Part shown: in pieces, positions 44,557 to 52,369 of the stretch
How the letters are laid out: every line of letters starts with the position of its first letter
Position numbering within the stretch: the first letter of the stretch is position 1
Assembly: GCA_910589545.1 (NCBI GenBank)
Contig: CAJUSY010000023.1
Coordinates: 1 to 64,000 of the forward strand
Source of the DNA: Peptoniphilaceae bacterium
GTDB lineage: Bacteria; Bacillota; Clostridia; Tissierellales; Peptoniphilaceae
Length of the DNA stretch: 64,000 nucleotides
Reading direction: 5' to 3'
Notes under the pieces: generated by a model
Databases searched by the model: none
Told to the model about the DNA's origin: nothing
Seen by the model: only the letters and a program-made list of their open reading frames with translations
Translations under genes and position numbers: made by a program

Positions 44557-45865
44557 AAAAGCACTTCTTCCACTATTAGTGTTCGTGCTGTTCTATGTAT
44601 TATCAGGTGTAGTTCTTGCGATGCGTGGAATTGAAATGCCATTTTATCAAATTCCTTCACCTATTTCTATAATGATTGGTGTAGTGGTAGCATTCATTAT
44701 TTTTGAAGGAACTGTTAACGAAAAAGCCGACGATTTTGTAAAAGGTTGCGGCGATGAAAACATAATTATAATGTGTATTATTTACTTATTAGCTGGAGCA
44801 TTTGCTCAAGTTACTAAAGCAAGTGGCGCTGTAGAATCTGTTGTAAACTTCAGTTTATCAATCGTACCTGTAAACTTCTTGGTACCAGGAATTTTCTTAA
44901 TTTCTACATTTTTGTCAATTGCAACTGGTTCATCTGTAGGATCAGTAGTAGCATTGGGTCCTATAGTTTACGGTGTAGCAGTAAAAATAGGAATCAATCC
45001 TGCTCTTATGCTTGCAGCTTTGATTTGTGGAGCAATGGCAGGAGATAACTTGTCATTGATTTCAGATACAACAATCGCTGCTACTAGAACACAAAATATC
45101 GGAATGAAACAAAAATTTGTAATGAACTCAAAATTCGGTTTCCCTGCAATTATAATTTCTACAATAATTTTCGCAATTATAGGAAGACCAGAAACGACAA
45201 TTACAATGGTAAAAGAAAGCTACAACTTAGTTTATGTAATTCCTTATTTATTAGTTATCGTAACTGCTTTGATGGGAATGAACGTATTGTTGGTATTATT
45301 CTCTGGTACATTATTAGCAGGAATAATCGGAATGATTTACGGAAAATTCGACACAATCATGTTGTCTCAAAAAATTTTCGAAGGCTTCACAGGAGTATTA
45401 GACATATTCCTATTATCAATGTTCACAGGTGGACTTGCTTACATGGTTAGAAAACACGGTGGTATTGATTGGATTATAATGAAAGTTAAAAAGAAAGTTA
45501 AAGGAACAAAAAGTGCCGAAGCTGCAATCGCAACATTAGTTGGACTTACAAATGTTGCCATAGCAAACAACACAGTTTCAATCTTGATAACTGGTCAAGT
45601 TGCATCAGAAATGACAAAAGAATACGACGTAAAACCATCACGTGTTGCATCACTTTTGGATACAACAAGCTGTGTTGTACAAGGAATTATCCCTTATGGA
45701 GCTCAAATCTTAATCGCATCAGGACTTTCTGCAGGAAAAGTAGCGCCAACAGATATAATTCCATTCTTGGTTAACCAATACGTATTATTGGCGATGATGA
45801 TATTGACAATTATCACAAGATTCGGAACAAACTCAGACCCTGCTACAGAAGTTGCAGATGTTTAA
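44543..45865 (+). CDS. NhaC-family Na+/H+ antiporter-like carrier
   Basis: This 440-aa membrane protein of the NhaC ion-transporter family has about 11-12 helices and segments such as FLSIATGSSVGSVVALGPI, AMAGDNLSLISDTTIAATR and LIATLVGLTNVAIAN-type repeats. Its gene starts inside the UroD-family gene (overlap 14 bp), after AAAGGAG. NhaC homologues include carriers for amino acids and organic cations as well as antiporters. Its place in this operon makes uptake of a methylated substrate as likely as pH homeostasis. Confidence 0.82.
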   Translation: MKPNKKALLPLLVFVLFYVLSGVVLAMRGIEMPFYQIPSPISIMIGVVVAFIIFEGTVNEKADDFVKGCGDENIIIMCIIYLLAGAFAQVTKASGAVESVVNFSLSIVPVNFLVPGIFLISTFLSIATGSSVGSVVALGPIVYGVAVKIGINPALMLAALICGAMAGDNLSLISDTTIAATRTQNIGMKQKFVMNSKFGFPAIIISTIIFAIIGRPETTITMVKESYNLVYVIPYLLVIVTALMGMNVLLVLFSGTLLAGIIGMIYGKFDTIMLSQKIFEGFTGVLDIFLLSMFTGGLAYMVRKHGGIDWIIMKVKKKVKGTKSAEAAIATLVGLTNVAIANNTVSILITGQVASEMTKEYDVKPSRVASLLDTTSCVVQGIIPYGAQILIASGLSAGKVAPTDIIPFLVNQYVLLAMMILTIITRFGTNSDPATEVADV

Positions 45866-45874
45866 TTGCAAAAC

Positions 45875-45900
45875 AAAACACCTCTTATGAGGTGTTTTTT
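45875..45900. terminator. Terminator after the NhaC-type carrier
   Basis: A perfect 10-bp stem (AAAACACCTC / GAGGTGTTTT) with a TTAT loop is followed by T. It can serve both the carrier and the converging dipeptidase gene. Confidence 0.85.
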
Positions 45901-45933
45901 GATTGCTATTAATTCATTTGTTATCGTTAAATA

Positions 45934-47400
45934 TTAGTTATCACTTCTTGCAAATCCGTTTTTCATTTCGCAGCTTGCTGTGAATAAAACGTCGTGAAGT
46001 AATTTGTCTGTTTTTTCTTTCAAGAAGTCTGCCATTTCTTGGTTTGCTTTTTCAAGTAATTCATGAACATTACCTGAGTTTTTAGCAAATTCTTCGTCGT
46101 ATTTGTTGATGATTTCGTTGGATTTGGATTGAACTGCTCCTTGATATCTTTCGATAAAGATTGCTGTTTTGTTGAAGTGTGCATCGCAAAGTGCAGCTAT
46201 GATTCTGTTAGCCCAGTAGAAGTTTTCTGATGTCGCTTTTACTACTTGGTCTGCTACATAGCTTGGTGTTGTTTCTACATTTGCATAGAATGCAACGGCT
46301 GCGTTGAATGCGTTGCTACCGAATGACAACCATTGAATTGCTCTGATTTCTTCTGGCGCGTAAGGTCTTATTTGTGTAAAATGAGTTACATTGTCACGGC
46401 TAATTCCTAATGGACGATACATTCCACGGTAGTTTGGATCTCCGTGTTTTGCGTAGCAATCGTAAGGTGTTCCTTCATAATGGCTAGACAATATTGTCTT
46501 CATATCTTCTACAGTGATTTTTCTTTCTGGAACCATTGCCCATGGCAAATCGTCAGATTCAGGTGTGAAATCAGCATCAACTCCGTCCCAAATCAATGTG
46601 TTTGGATTGAAATATCTTAGCATAATCCATGCTCTTGGTGTGTTATATGTGTGATCTGAATGATCATGAGATCCGTATGCTAATCTTGGATTTACATAAT
46701 CTTCTTGATCTAAGAATAGGTGATGTTTTTCGGACCATTCTTTCAAATCTTTTGAACACATGAATTCTTTTTGTTCGCCGTAAGCATCATCAAAATCAAA
46801 ATAATCAATTCCCAATTGGTTTGGCATTACAACGTATGCATCATCAGGAACTCTTCTTGCCATCCAGTGATGTCCACCGATTGTTTCCAACCACCAAATT
46901 TCGTCAACATCTTGGAACGCAATTCCGTTTGATTCATAAGTTCCGTGTTCTTCTAATAATTTTCCTAATCTTTCAACACCTTCTCTTGCAGAGTTAATGT
47001 AAGGAAGAACCAAAGTTACGAAATCTTCTTCGCCAAGTCCACCGAATTTTTCATCTTTTGTTGGAGATTGAATCAAAGGATCTGCTCCTTGAACTCTTGG
47101 GTTAGTAGTGATAGTTTCAGTAGCACTCATTGAAATATTTTTTTCATTAACGCCTGATGCAGCCCAATCTCCTTCAAATGTGTCAGAGTTTGGAAGAGCT
47201 GTATATCTCATAGGATTATCTGGTAAATCCACCTTACATCCAGATAAAACTGATTCGTATTTTCTAGGTTGGTCTTCTGGTTTTACAACGATAAATCTCT
47301 TAGCTGTAAAAATTCCAGAAGGAGAATCTTCACTTCTTGAAATAATTGTGGAGCCGTCAAAGCTCGCTTCTTTACCTACTAATAATGTAGTACATGCCAT
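45934..47400 (-). CDS. C69-family dipeptidase (PepD type)
   Basis: This N-terminal-nucleophile dipeptidase is a cytoplasmic peptidase of the U34/C69 family. The 488-aa product starts MACTTLLVGK, with the nucleophile Cys3, and continues with DGSTIISRSEDS. The central EIWWLETIGGHHWMARRVPDD and C-terminal YWANRIIAALCDAHF are typical of the family. The start has AAGGAGG. There is no signal peptide. It stands alone between the carrier terminator and the AbrB-type gene. Confidence 0.92.
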   Translation of the reverse strand: MACTTLLVGKEASFDGSTIISRSEDSPSGIFTAKRFIVVKPEDQPRKYESVLSGCKVDLPDNPMRYTALPNSDTFEGDWAASGVNEKNISMSATETITTNPRVQGADPLIQSPTKDEKFGGLGEEDFVTLVLPYINSAREGVERLGKLLEEHGTYESNGIAFQDVDEIWWLETIGGHHWMARRVPDDAYVVMPNQLGIDYFDFDDAYGEQKEFMCSKDLKEWSEKHHLFLDQEDYVNPRLAYGSHDHSDHTYNTPRAWIMLRYFNPNTLIWDGVDADFTPESDDLPWAMVPERKITVEDMKTILSSHYEGTPYDCYAKHGDPNYRGMYRPLGISRDNVTHFTQIRPYAPEEIRAIQWLSFGSNAFNAAVAFYANVETTPSYVADQVVKATSENFYWANRIIAALCDAHFNKTAIFIERYQGAVQSKSNEIINKYDEEFAKNSGNVHELLEKANQEMADFLKEKTDKLLHDVLFTASCEMKNGFARSDN

Positions 47401-47490
47401 AATTATATACCTCCTTAAATGTGATATCCTTTTTTAATATCCAATATCATTATACCCCTTTTTTCATCGTTTTACACTAGGAAAATAAAA

Positions 47491-47517
47491 AGAACTATCA
47501 TAATTTTACAATAGTTC
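47491..47517 (-). terminator. Terminator after the AbrB-type gene
   Basis: AGAACTAT and ATAGTTCT form an 8-bp stem with an 11-nt AT-rich loop. T-rich sequence follows on the minus strand. Confidence 0.6.
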
Positions 47518-47525
47518 TTCTGATT

Positions 47526-47735
47526 TTATTCCTCTTCACCTAATGCATCGATTGTGTCGTCAGTCAATCCTTTTAATTTTTCGATGTAATTTGCATCGTG
47601 GTTTTTCTTAGGAATCAATATTATCTTGTCGTTTTCAAGTTCACATTCGAATATATCTCCAACTCTTAGGTCGTATTTTCTCATTAATATATCCGGTATT
47701 GTTATTTTGTTTCCTTTTTCTACTTCGAAATTCAT
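47526..47735 (-). CDS. SpoVT/AbrB-domain protein
   Basis: This 69-aa protein has a swapped-hairpin AbrB/MazE-type DNA-binding domain in residues 1-45 (KGNKITIPDILMRKYDLRVGD, then FECELENDKIILIPKK), followed by a short acidic tail. Such proteins act as transition-state regulators or as antitoxins. No toxin gene is adjacent, and the downstream side is a terminator. It lies 28 bp after the zinc permease gene on the same strand, so it may be cotranscribed with the zinc operon. Regulator is the better reading. Confidence 0.8.
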   Translation of the reverse strand: MNFEVEKGNKITIPDILMRKYDLRVGDIFECELENDKIILIPKKNHDANYIEKLKGLTDDTIDALGEEE

Positions 47736-47763
47736 ATTATCCTGCCTTCTTGTAATGTTGTAT

Positions 47764-48603
47764 TTACTTTATTTTAGCATTATTTTGTGAATTTGAAAAG
47801 TTTTTCATATTAGTTTTTTTAATTTTAGAATATATTACAAATATTATCATTCCTATAACTGCATTTACTACGATTGCTCCACCTGGTTTAATATCAAATT
47901 GATAAGATTGAACTATTCCCAACATCATATACAAAATACCGAGTATTATCGTTATGATGTATGTTTTCTTGTAACTTTTGGCAACAATAAGCGATGTTGC
48001 TACTGGAAGTACAATCAATGATGTCACCATCAACGCACCAACTATTTTCACTGCAAGAGCTATAGTAATCGCTGATAAAAAAGTAAATATCGCATTAATT
48101 CGATTTACTTTTACCCCAGCAAGACGAGCGATGTTTTTGTCGATAGAAATAGCCAATAATCCAGAATATTGCGATATAGACACCACTAAAATTAATATGA
48201 AAATCACAGAAATATTTATCACATCTCTGTTTGTTACAGAAGATATGCTTCCAAACAAGTACGATTCAAACGAATTTCCACCTGGTGCAAAATCCGACAA
48301 TATCGCTGCTATTCCAAGTCCTGTGCTCATTATCACAGCTGTTGCCATGTCACCGTATTGTGGGAATTTTTTCCTGATTAATTCTATTAAAAACGCTGCT
48401 ATAACACAGACTATTGCAGAACCTATCAATGGGTCAAATCCCAAAATCAAACCCAGACCGACTCCACTAAGTGCTGTATGAGAAAGTGCATCTCCTATCA
48501 TCGATGTTTTACGATTGACCATTATTATTCCTATCATCGGTATCATTATTGCAAGCAAAAACCCTGCCACCAGTGCTTTTCTCATAAATGCAAATTCTAG
48601 CAT
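47764..48603 (-). CDS. znuB: Zinc ABC transporter permease
   Basis: This 279-aa membrane subunit of a metal-type ABC-3 importer has about seven to eight helices. The family segments MIGDALSHTALSGVGLG, AVIMSTGLGIAAIL and VGALMVTSLIVLPVATS are present. It overlaps the ATPase gene by 7 bp and ends the zinT-znuA-znuC-znuB order. Zinc rather than manganese is inferred from the ZinT protein and the histidine content of the binding protein. Confidence 0.92.
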   Translation of the reverse strand: MLEFAFMRKALVAGFLLAIMIPMIGIIMVNRKTSMIGDALSHTALSGVGLGLILGFDPLIGSAIVCVIAAFLIELIRKKFPQYGDMATAVIMSTGLGIAAILSDFAPGGNSFESYLFGSISSVTNRDVINISVIFILILVVSISQYSGLLAISIDKNIARLAGVKVNRINAIFTFLSAITIALAVKIVGALMVTSLIVLPVATSLIVAKSYKKTYIITIILGILYMMLGIVQSYQFDIKPGGAIVVNAVIGMIIFVIYSKIKKTNMKNFSNSQNNAKIK

Positions 48604-49268
48604 CGTACAAGCCTCCCTTCTATCATTTCGTATTGTGTCCTATCTATATCCAAAGCTTCTATTTCTTTTATTTCGTGAGTTACCATTATTACAGTGATAT
48701 TGTATTCTTTGTTTAATTTAGCGATTGTTTTGATAAATTTTTCTTTGTTTTCTTTGTCTACACCAGCTGTCGGCTCATCGAGTATAAGAAGTTTTGGCTC
48801 ATTAATCATAGCTCTGCAAATCATGGCTCTTTGTTGCAATCCTCCAGACAATTCATTTACAGGTCGGTTAATGTATTCTTTCATTCCCATTTCTTCCATA
48901 ATTTGTTTTGCCTTGTCGTAATGTTTTTTGCGAGGAATTTTGATAAAACCAAAATCCTCATACAAATTCAATGTTACAAGCTCCAAACAAGTTATTGGAA
49001 ATGCAATTTTATTGACGATGTTGATTTGTGGAACATATCCTATATCACGATAACTTTTATATTCTTTGATGTTTTTATCCAATATTTTTATTTCTCCATC
49101 GTCTGCTTTTAATTCACCTAGCATTAATTTCAGTAGAGTTGATTTTCCACTGCCATTTCCACCTAAAATTAGAGCCATTTCTCCTTGAGTAATTTCTAAG
49201 TTCAAATCTTTAAGCACCAAGTCTTCATTATATCCAAAATTTAAGTTACTGATTGTTACTGCATTCAT
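48597..49268 (-). CDS. znuC: Zinc ABC transporter ATPase
   Basis: This 223-aa ATPase energises the importer. Walker A is LGGNGSGKSTL, the signature NELSGGLQQRAMICRAM, Walker B KLLILDEPTAGVD and the H-loop MVTHE. It starts directly at the end of the binding-protein gene (adjacent at 49268/49269) and overlaps the permease gene. Length is standard for this family. Confidence 0.92.
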   Translation of the reverse strand: MNAVTISNLNFGYNEDLVLKDLNLEITQGEMALILGGNGSGKSTLLKLMLGELKADDGEIKILDKNIKEYKSYRDIGYVPQINIVNKIAFPITCLELVTLNLYEDFGFIKIPRKKHYDKAKQIMEEMGMKEYINRPVNELSGGLQQRAMICRAMINEPKLLILDEPTAGVDKENKEKFIKTIAKLNKEYNITVIMVTHEIKEIEALDIDRTQYEMIEGRLVRC

Positions 49269-50585
49269 TTATACACCTGCCTTTCTCATGGATTCGTATA
49301 AGTTTTTCAAATTCATCTCTATTAATTCGATATAGCCCTGATTATTGTCCTGTTGTTCTTTTGTGACAAATTCCATCGAAGCCAATGGTTTAATATCGCC
49401 ACCCAATTCTTCTGATAAAGTCTTCGCTTCTTTAGGAGGTTTCCCATATTCATAAAATACCGTAGTAATGTTTTTTGTTTTCGCAAAATCCACGGCTTTT
49501 TTTATTGTTTTAAGACTTGGACTTTCCATGCTAGTAAGACCTTCTAATGGATACTGAGTAAGCCCAAAATCCCTCGCTATATATGCATAAGCGTAATGTG
49601 TTACCAAAAAGCTTTTGTTGTCTAATTTACTAAATTTTTCTTTGTATTCTGCGTCAATATCTGTCAATTTATCAACGTATTTCAATTTGTTTTTGTGATA
49701 AATTTTCTTGTTGTCTGGGTATTTTTGTATCAATTTATCTTGGATACTATTCAAATATTTCTTTGCATTTACAACAGATAACCATGAATGTGGATCGTAA
49801 GTTATCTTGTCAAACCCTGACGAAGATCCTTCCATTACAGGCTTTAATTTGCCCTCATCTTGAAGCAATTTACCGTTAGTATCTTGTAAATAATACGGTA
49901 GCAAATCTTCGCTTATTCTATCCGATACGAAAATCCACTTGCCATCATCTTTTATATTGTAAAATATCTCTCCAGATTCATGGCCCATTTCAAGGCCATA
50001 TACTTTTCCTTCTTCAACATCGAAAGTGTTTTTTTGGTGAACAATCTCACCTTTTTGATTCATAATTTCCTTAGCTTTTTTCACCAATTCTTTTTTGTCT
50101 TCTCCATTGTCCTTGAAGAACGCAACTCTCATAATATCTTCATGAGTATGCCCAAAATCTATTTTTCGTTTTCCCTTTGTTAGGTTCAATTGTGCCATAT
50201 ATTGAAAATCGCCCCTTGCAGCAGCTCCTTTATACGTGATTAGCTCTACAGAATCCGACAACTTCAAAATATCCAAATTAGGCAAATTCTCGTGCACCTT
50301 GTCTACCCAATGTTCCATATTCGCACCATTTACAACCAGCAAATCTGCATCGGCAAGTTTTTTCATATCCTTGGCAGACGGCTCCCACAAATGAGGCTCC
50401 TTATCCACAGGCATAAAAGTTCTCACCTCAACAGTATCTCCTGCAATCATCTTAACCAAATCATGCACAGGAAAAAACGATGTGTAGATAACAGGTTTTC
50501 CTGAAGATTTTTTCGTGTGATTGGAACATCCCGCAAACAAAACCATGCACAAGGCTAATAGAAAACTCAAAAGTCTCTTTTTCAT
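49269..50585 (-). CDS. znuA: Zinc-binding lipoprotein with internal insertion
   Basis: This extracellular binding protein of a metal ABC importer has a lipobox at Cys20 (LFAGC). The metal histidines typical of ZnuA/AdcA lie in EPHLWEPS (His65) and DPHSWLS (His266), with the later THYAYAYIA segment. Its 438 residues exceed the usual about 300. The extra about 140 residues lie between positions 120 and 258, where ZnuA usually has only a short His-rich loop. The insert includes FGHTHED and MGHESGE, which could bind metal. No C-terminal ZinT domain is fused; that role is taken by the next gene upstream. Confidence 0.88.
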   Translation of the reverse strand: MKKRLLSFLLALCMVLFAGCSNHTKKSSGKPVIYTSFFPVHDLVKMIAGDTVEVRTFMPVDKEPHLWEPSAKDMKKLADADLLVVNGANMEHWVDKVHENLPNLDILKLSDSVELITYKGAAARGDFQYMAQLNLTKGKRKIDFGHTHEDIMRVAFFKDNGEDKKELVKKAKEIMNQKGEIVHQKNTFDVEEGKVYGLEMGHESGEIFYNIKDDGKWIFVSDRISEDLLPYYLQDTNGKLLQDEGKLKPVMEGSSSGFDKITYDPHSWLSVVNAKKYLNSIQDKLIQKYPDNKKIYHKNKLKYVDKLTDIDAEYKEKFSKLDNKSFLVTHYAYAYIARDFGLTQYPLEGLTSMESPSLKTIKKAVDFAKTKNITTVFYEYGKPPKEAKTLSEELGGDIKPLASMEFVTKEQQDNNQGYIELIEMNLKNLYESMRKAGV

Positions 50586-50608
50586 CTAAATTCTCCTTTT
50601 CAAAAATC

Positions 50609-50633
50609 AAAGGACAGGTCGTCCCTGCCCTTT
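50609..50633 (-). terminator. Attenuating hairpin between zinT and znuA
   Basis: A 10-bp stem with one mismatch (AAAGGGCAGG / CCTGTCCTTT on the minus strand) is followed by GATTTTTG. It may lower expression of znuA relative to zinT. Confidence 0.5.
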
Positions 50634-50653
50634 GTCAATTTCATATTCCAACC

Positions 50654-51328
50654 TTATTCTTCGATTTCTCCGATAATTTGTTTATCAGTTGTGTTTGGTT
50701 TTACGAAAGTTGGGAACCAGCCTTCCTTTGCAAATAATTCTTCCTTGTCATTACCATATCTCATGTGGAAATGTGTCAACTCTTCTTCGCCGTGAATTGG
50801 CATCATCAACAAAACTTTGTATTTTGCATTAGAATCCACAGCTTCAAAAACATCCCATTCTAGCATGTGTGATCCATGTTTTACAGCCTTTTTTTCTACA
50901 AATTTGTACTCAGTTTCAGCTATTTTATCTCCATTTTCTGAAGGGATTTTGCTTGTAAATGTAATCTTGTTTCCGTCGATTTTCAATCCGTTGAATTCAC
51001 ATTTTCTTTTTTCAAGATAATCTGATTTAGCTTTTTTCTCATCAACATTTTCTTTTTTCGCTAAAGTTTTGAAAGCGCCTTGAACTTCTGGCTTATCCAA
51101 ATAGCTTCCCATGTTGTTCCATTCTCCATCCCAATCAGACAAGCTTACTTCTTCTTTTTTGTCCTCAGTTTTTTCAGTAGCTTTGCTTTCTTCTTCTTTT
51201 TTGTCTTCTTGCTTTTGTTCAGTTTGCTTGGTATTTTCTTTCGGTGCATCTTTTTGTGCTCCACAACCATTCAACAACAAAGCCGCTGACATAACTCCAA
51301 CCAAAGTCATCAATTTTAATTTATTCAT
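50654..51328 (-). CDS. zinT: ZinT-domain lipoprotein
   Basis: This 224-aa surface lipoprotein (lipobox LNGC) has a Lys/Glu-rich linker and a ZinT/YodA-type domain. The domain opens with LSDWDGEWNNMGSYLD and ends with the metal-binding histidine cluster THFHMRYG and GWFPTF. In streptococci this domain is fused to the zinc binding protein AdcA; here it is a separate protein encoded first in the same operon. It probably captures Zn2+ and passes it to ZnuA. The start has AGGAG. A hairpin after the gene may attenuate the rest. Confidence 0.88.
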   Translation of the reverse strand: MNKLKLMTLVGVMSAALLLNGCGAQKDAPKENTKQTEQKQEDKKEEESKATEKTEDKKEEVSLSDWDGEWNNMGSYLDKPEVQGAFKTLAKKENVDEKKAKSDYLEKRKCEFNGLKIDGNKITFTSKIPSENGDKIAETEYKFVEKKAVKHGSHMLEWDVFEAVDSNAKYKVLLMMPIHGEEELTHFHMRYGNDKEELFAKEGWFPTFVKPNTTDKQIIGEIEE

Positions 51329-51584
51329 ATCAATACTCCTTATTTATATTTGTTAGTAAGAAAATACAAATAGTTATTAATATCTCAAAACAAATTTGAA
51401 TGCATTCCAATTTTATTAACTAATTAACTTACTACAATAAAATTTGGTTTTCTATTCTATCTTCCCTATTCAATTTTAAATATGTAATAAGTTTATTTGA
51501 GAATTAAAAACTTATTTAGTTGCAAATTACGTCTAATCTGCAAAATCAATTGTAAAAATCATCCTACTAACTTTATCCAAATAC

Positions 51585-51627
51585 ATAATAACATTATTTT
51601 TTTATTCTGTCAATAATGATAATCATT
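51585..51627 (-). promoter_or_regulatory. zinT operon promoter with FUR-family box
   Basis: On the minus strand TTGACA (51613-51608) and TATTAT (51590-51585) are separated by 17 bp. Just upstream of the -35 at 51615-51627 is a perfect 6-1-6 palindrome AATGATAATCATT, matching the core of FUR-family (Fur/Zur/PerR) boxes. The transcript would have a leader of about 250 nt before zinT. The leader holds a 9-bp hairpin at 51486-51516 and no obvious gene. Confidence 0.65.
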
Positions 51628-51640
51628 TGAATTTAAAAAA

Positions 51641-51663
51641 ACTCCGAGATATTTCTCGGAGTA
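51641..51663 (-). terminator. Terminator of the degraded island transcript
   Basis: A perfect 9-bp stem (ACTCCGAGA / TCTCGGAGT) is followed on the minus strand by seven T. It would end transcripts from 51664 to 52200 before the zinc promoter. Confidence 0.75.
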
Positions 51664-51684
51664 AGTTTTATTACTCATTTCTAT

Positions 51685-51900
51685 TTAATAACCATAATAT
51701 CTGTTCATTTTTCTAAAATTCTTAAAAGCTTTACTCCCAGTATTATATAATGTGGATTGTTTCATATTCATCTACTTGCATATTTCTTTAGCGGGTTTTT
51801 CCCTGAGATAAGTTTCATATATAATCTTCTGCTGTTTCTCTTATAATTTCCTCTACATCTTATGTTTGATAATATAGAGATTCAATACTTCCTCTAGGAT
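51685..51900 (-). pseudogene. Remnant of a sigma-like/phage-type regulator
   Basis: Reading one minus-strand frame gives a region 4-like helix-turn-helix (QKIIYETYLREKPAKEIC, stop, then MKQSTLYNTGSKAFKNF) interrupted by three in-frame stops. The pattern resembles RinA/ArpU or sigma-70-like regulators of phages and conjugative elements. The last 28 codons (51685-51771) remain open. It is a decayed gene, and the exact family is uncertain. Confidence 0.45.
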
Positions 51901-52111
51901 TTTTCTTTAAATATTAAAATCTAAGTCAAGATTTAAGATAAACATTAAAAGGAGCACAAACGAGTATAACACACACGATAATTCAGATTACGTAGATAAT
52001 ATCGGCAATGCAGTAGAACTTTATTATAATGATACCACCACTATTAAGTATTATTCATTGGAATATTGCATAAAAAAATGCAAAAAGTGAACCCATTGAC
52101 TTGGCAGAAAT

Positions 52112-52207
52112 ATGAAAAATAATCAAGAAAACATTGAAGACAAAGTACAAAAAGCAAGGCTATCACGCCTGTTAATTGATGACTACACCTCAAAATTAGA
52201 CATTTAA
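52112..52207 (+). other. Short open frame in the degraded island
   Basis: A 31-codon frame starts with ATG, lacks a convincing ribosome binding site and ends exactly at a palindromic terminator. It may be the tail of a lost gene. The rest of 51901-52111 shows no intact gene; traces of open frames are broken by stops. Confidence 0.2.
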
Positions 52208-52244
52208 AAATCGGATTTGATATCAAATCCGATTTTGTTGGGTT
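52207..52244 (+). terminator. Long palindromic terminator
   Basis: A perfect 30-bp palindrome at 52207-52236 (arms AAAATCGGATTTGAT / ATCAAATCCGATTTT) is followed by a T-rich stretch. It ends the plus-strand remnant. Confidence 0.7.
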
Positions 52245-52288
52245 GTTTGTTTTTTTTATTTTTTCCTCAAAAATGTTTAAATAATAAA

Positions 52289-52341
52289 AGAGAATACCCT
52301 GTAGGCGTAATTAACCAAAAGACAAATGAAGGGTATTCTCT
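52289..52341 (-). terminator. Terminator of the capsule operon
   Basis: A perfect 12-bp stem (AGAGAATACCCT / AGGGTATTCTCT) with a 29-nt loop is followed on the minus strand by TTTTATTATTT. It lies 28 bp after the flippase stop. Confidence 0.65.
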
Positions 52342-52369
52342 CTATTAACTAATAGAAAAAAATTTTATG

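Noticed and set aside
51416..51427. AdcR-type zinc operator (TTAACTAATTAA)
   Set aside because: It differs from the streptococcal consensus and such sequences are expected by chance in AT-rich DNA. The FUR-type box at the promoter is a better candidate.
52289..52341. An attC-like or recombination site
   Set aside because: The stem is perfectly paired, lacks integron core sites and is followed by T-rich sequence downstream of an operon, so a terminator is simpler.
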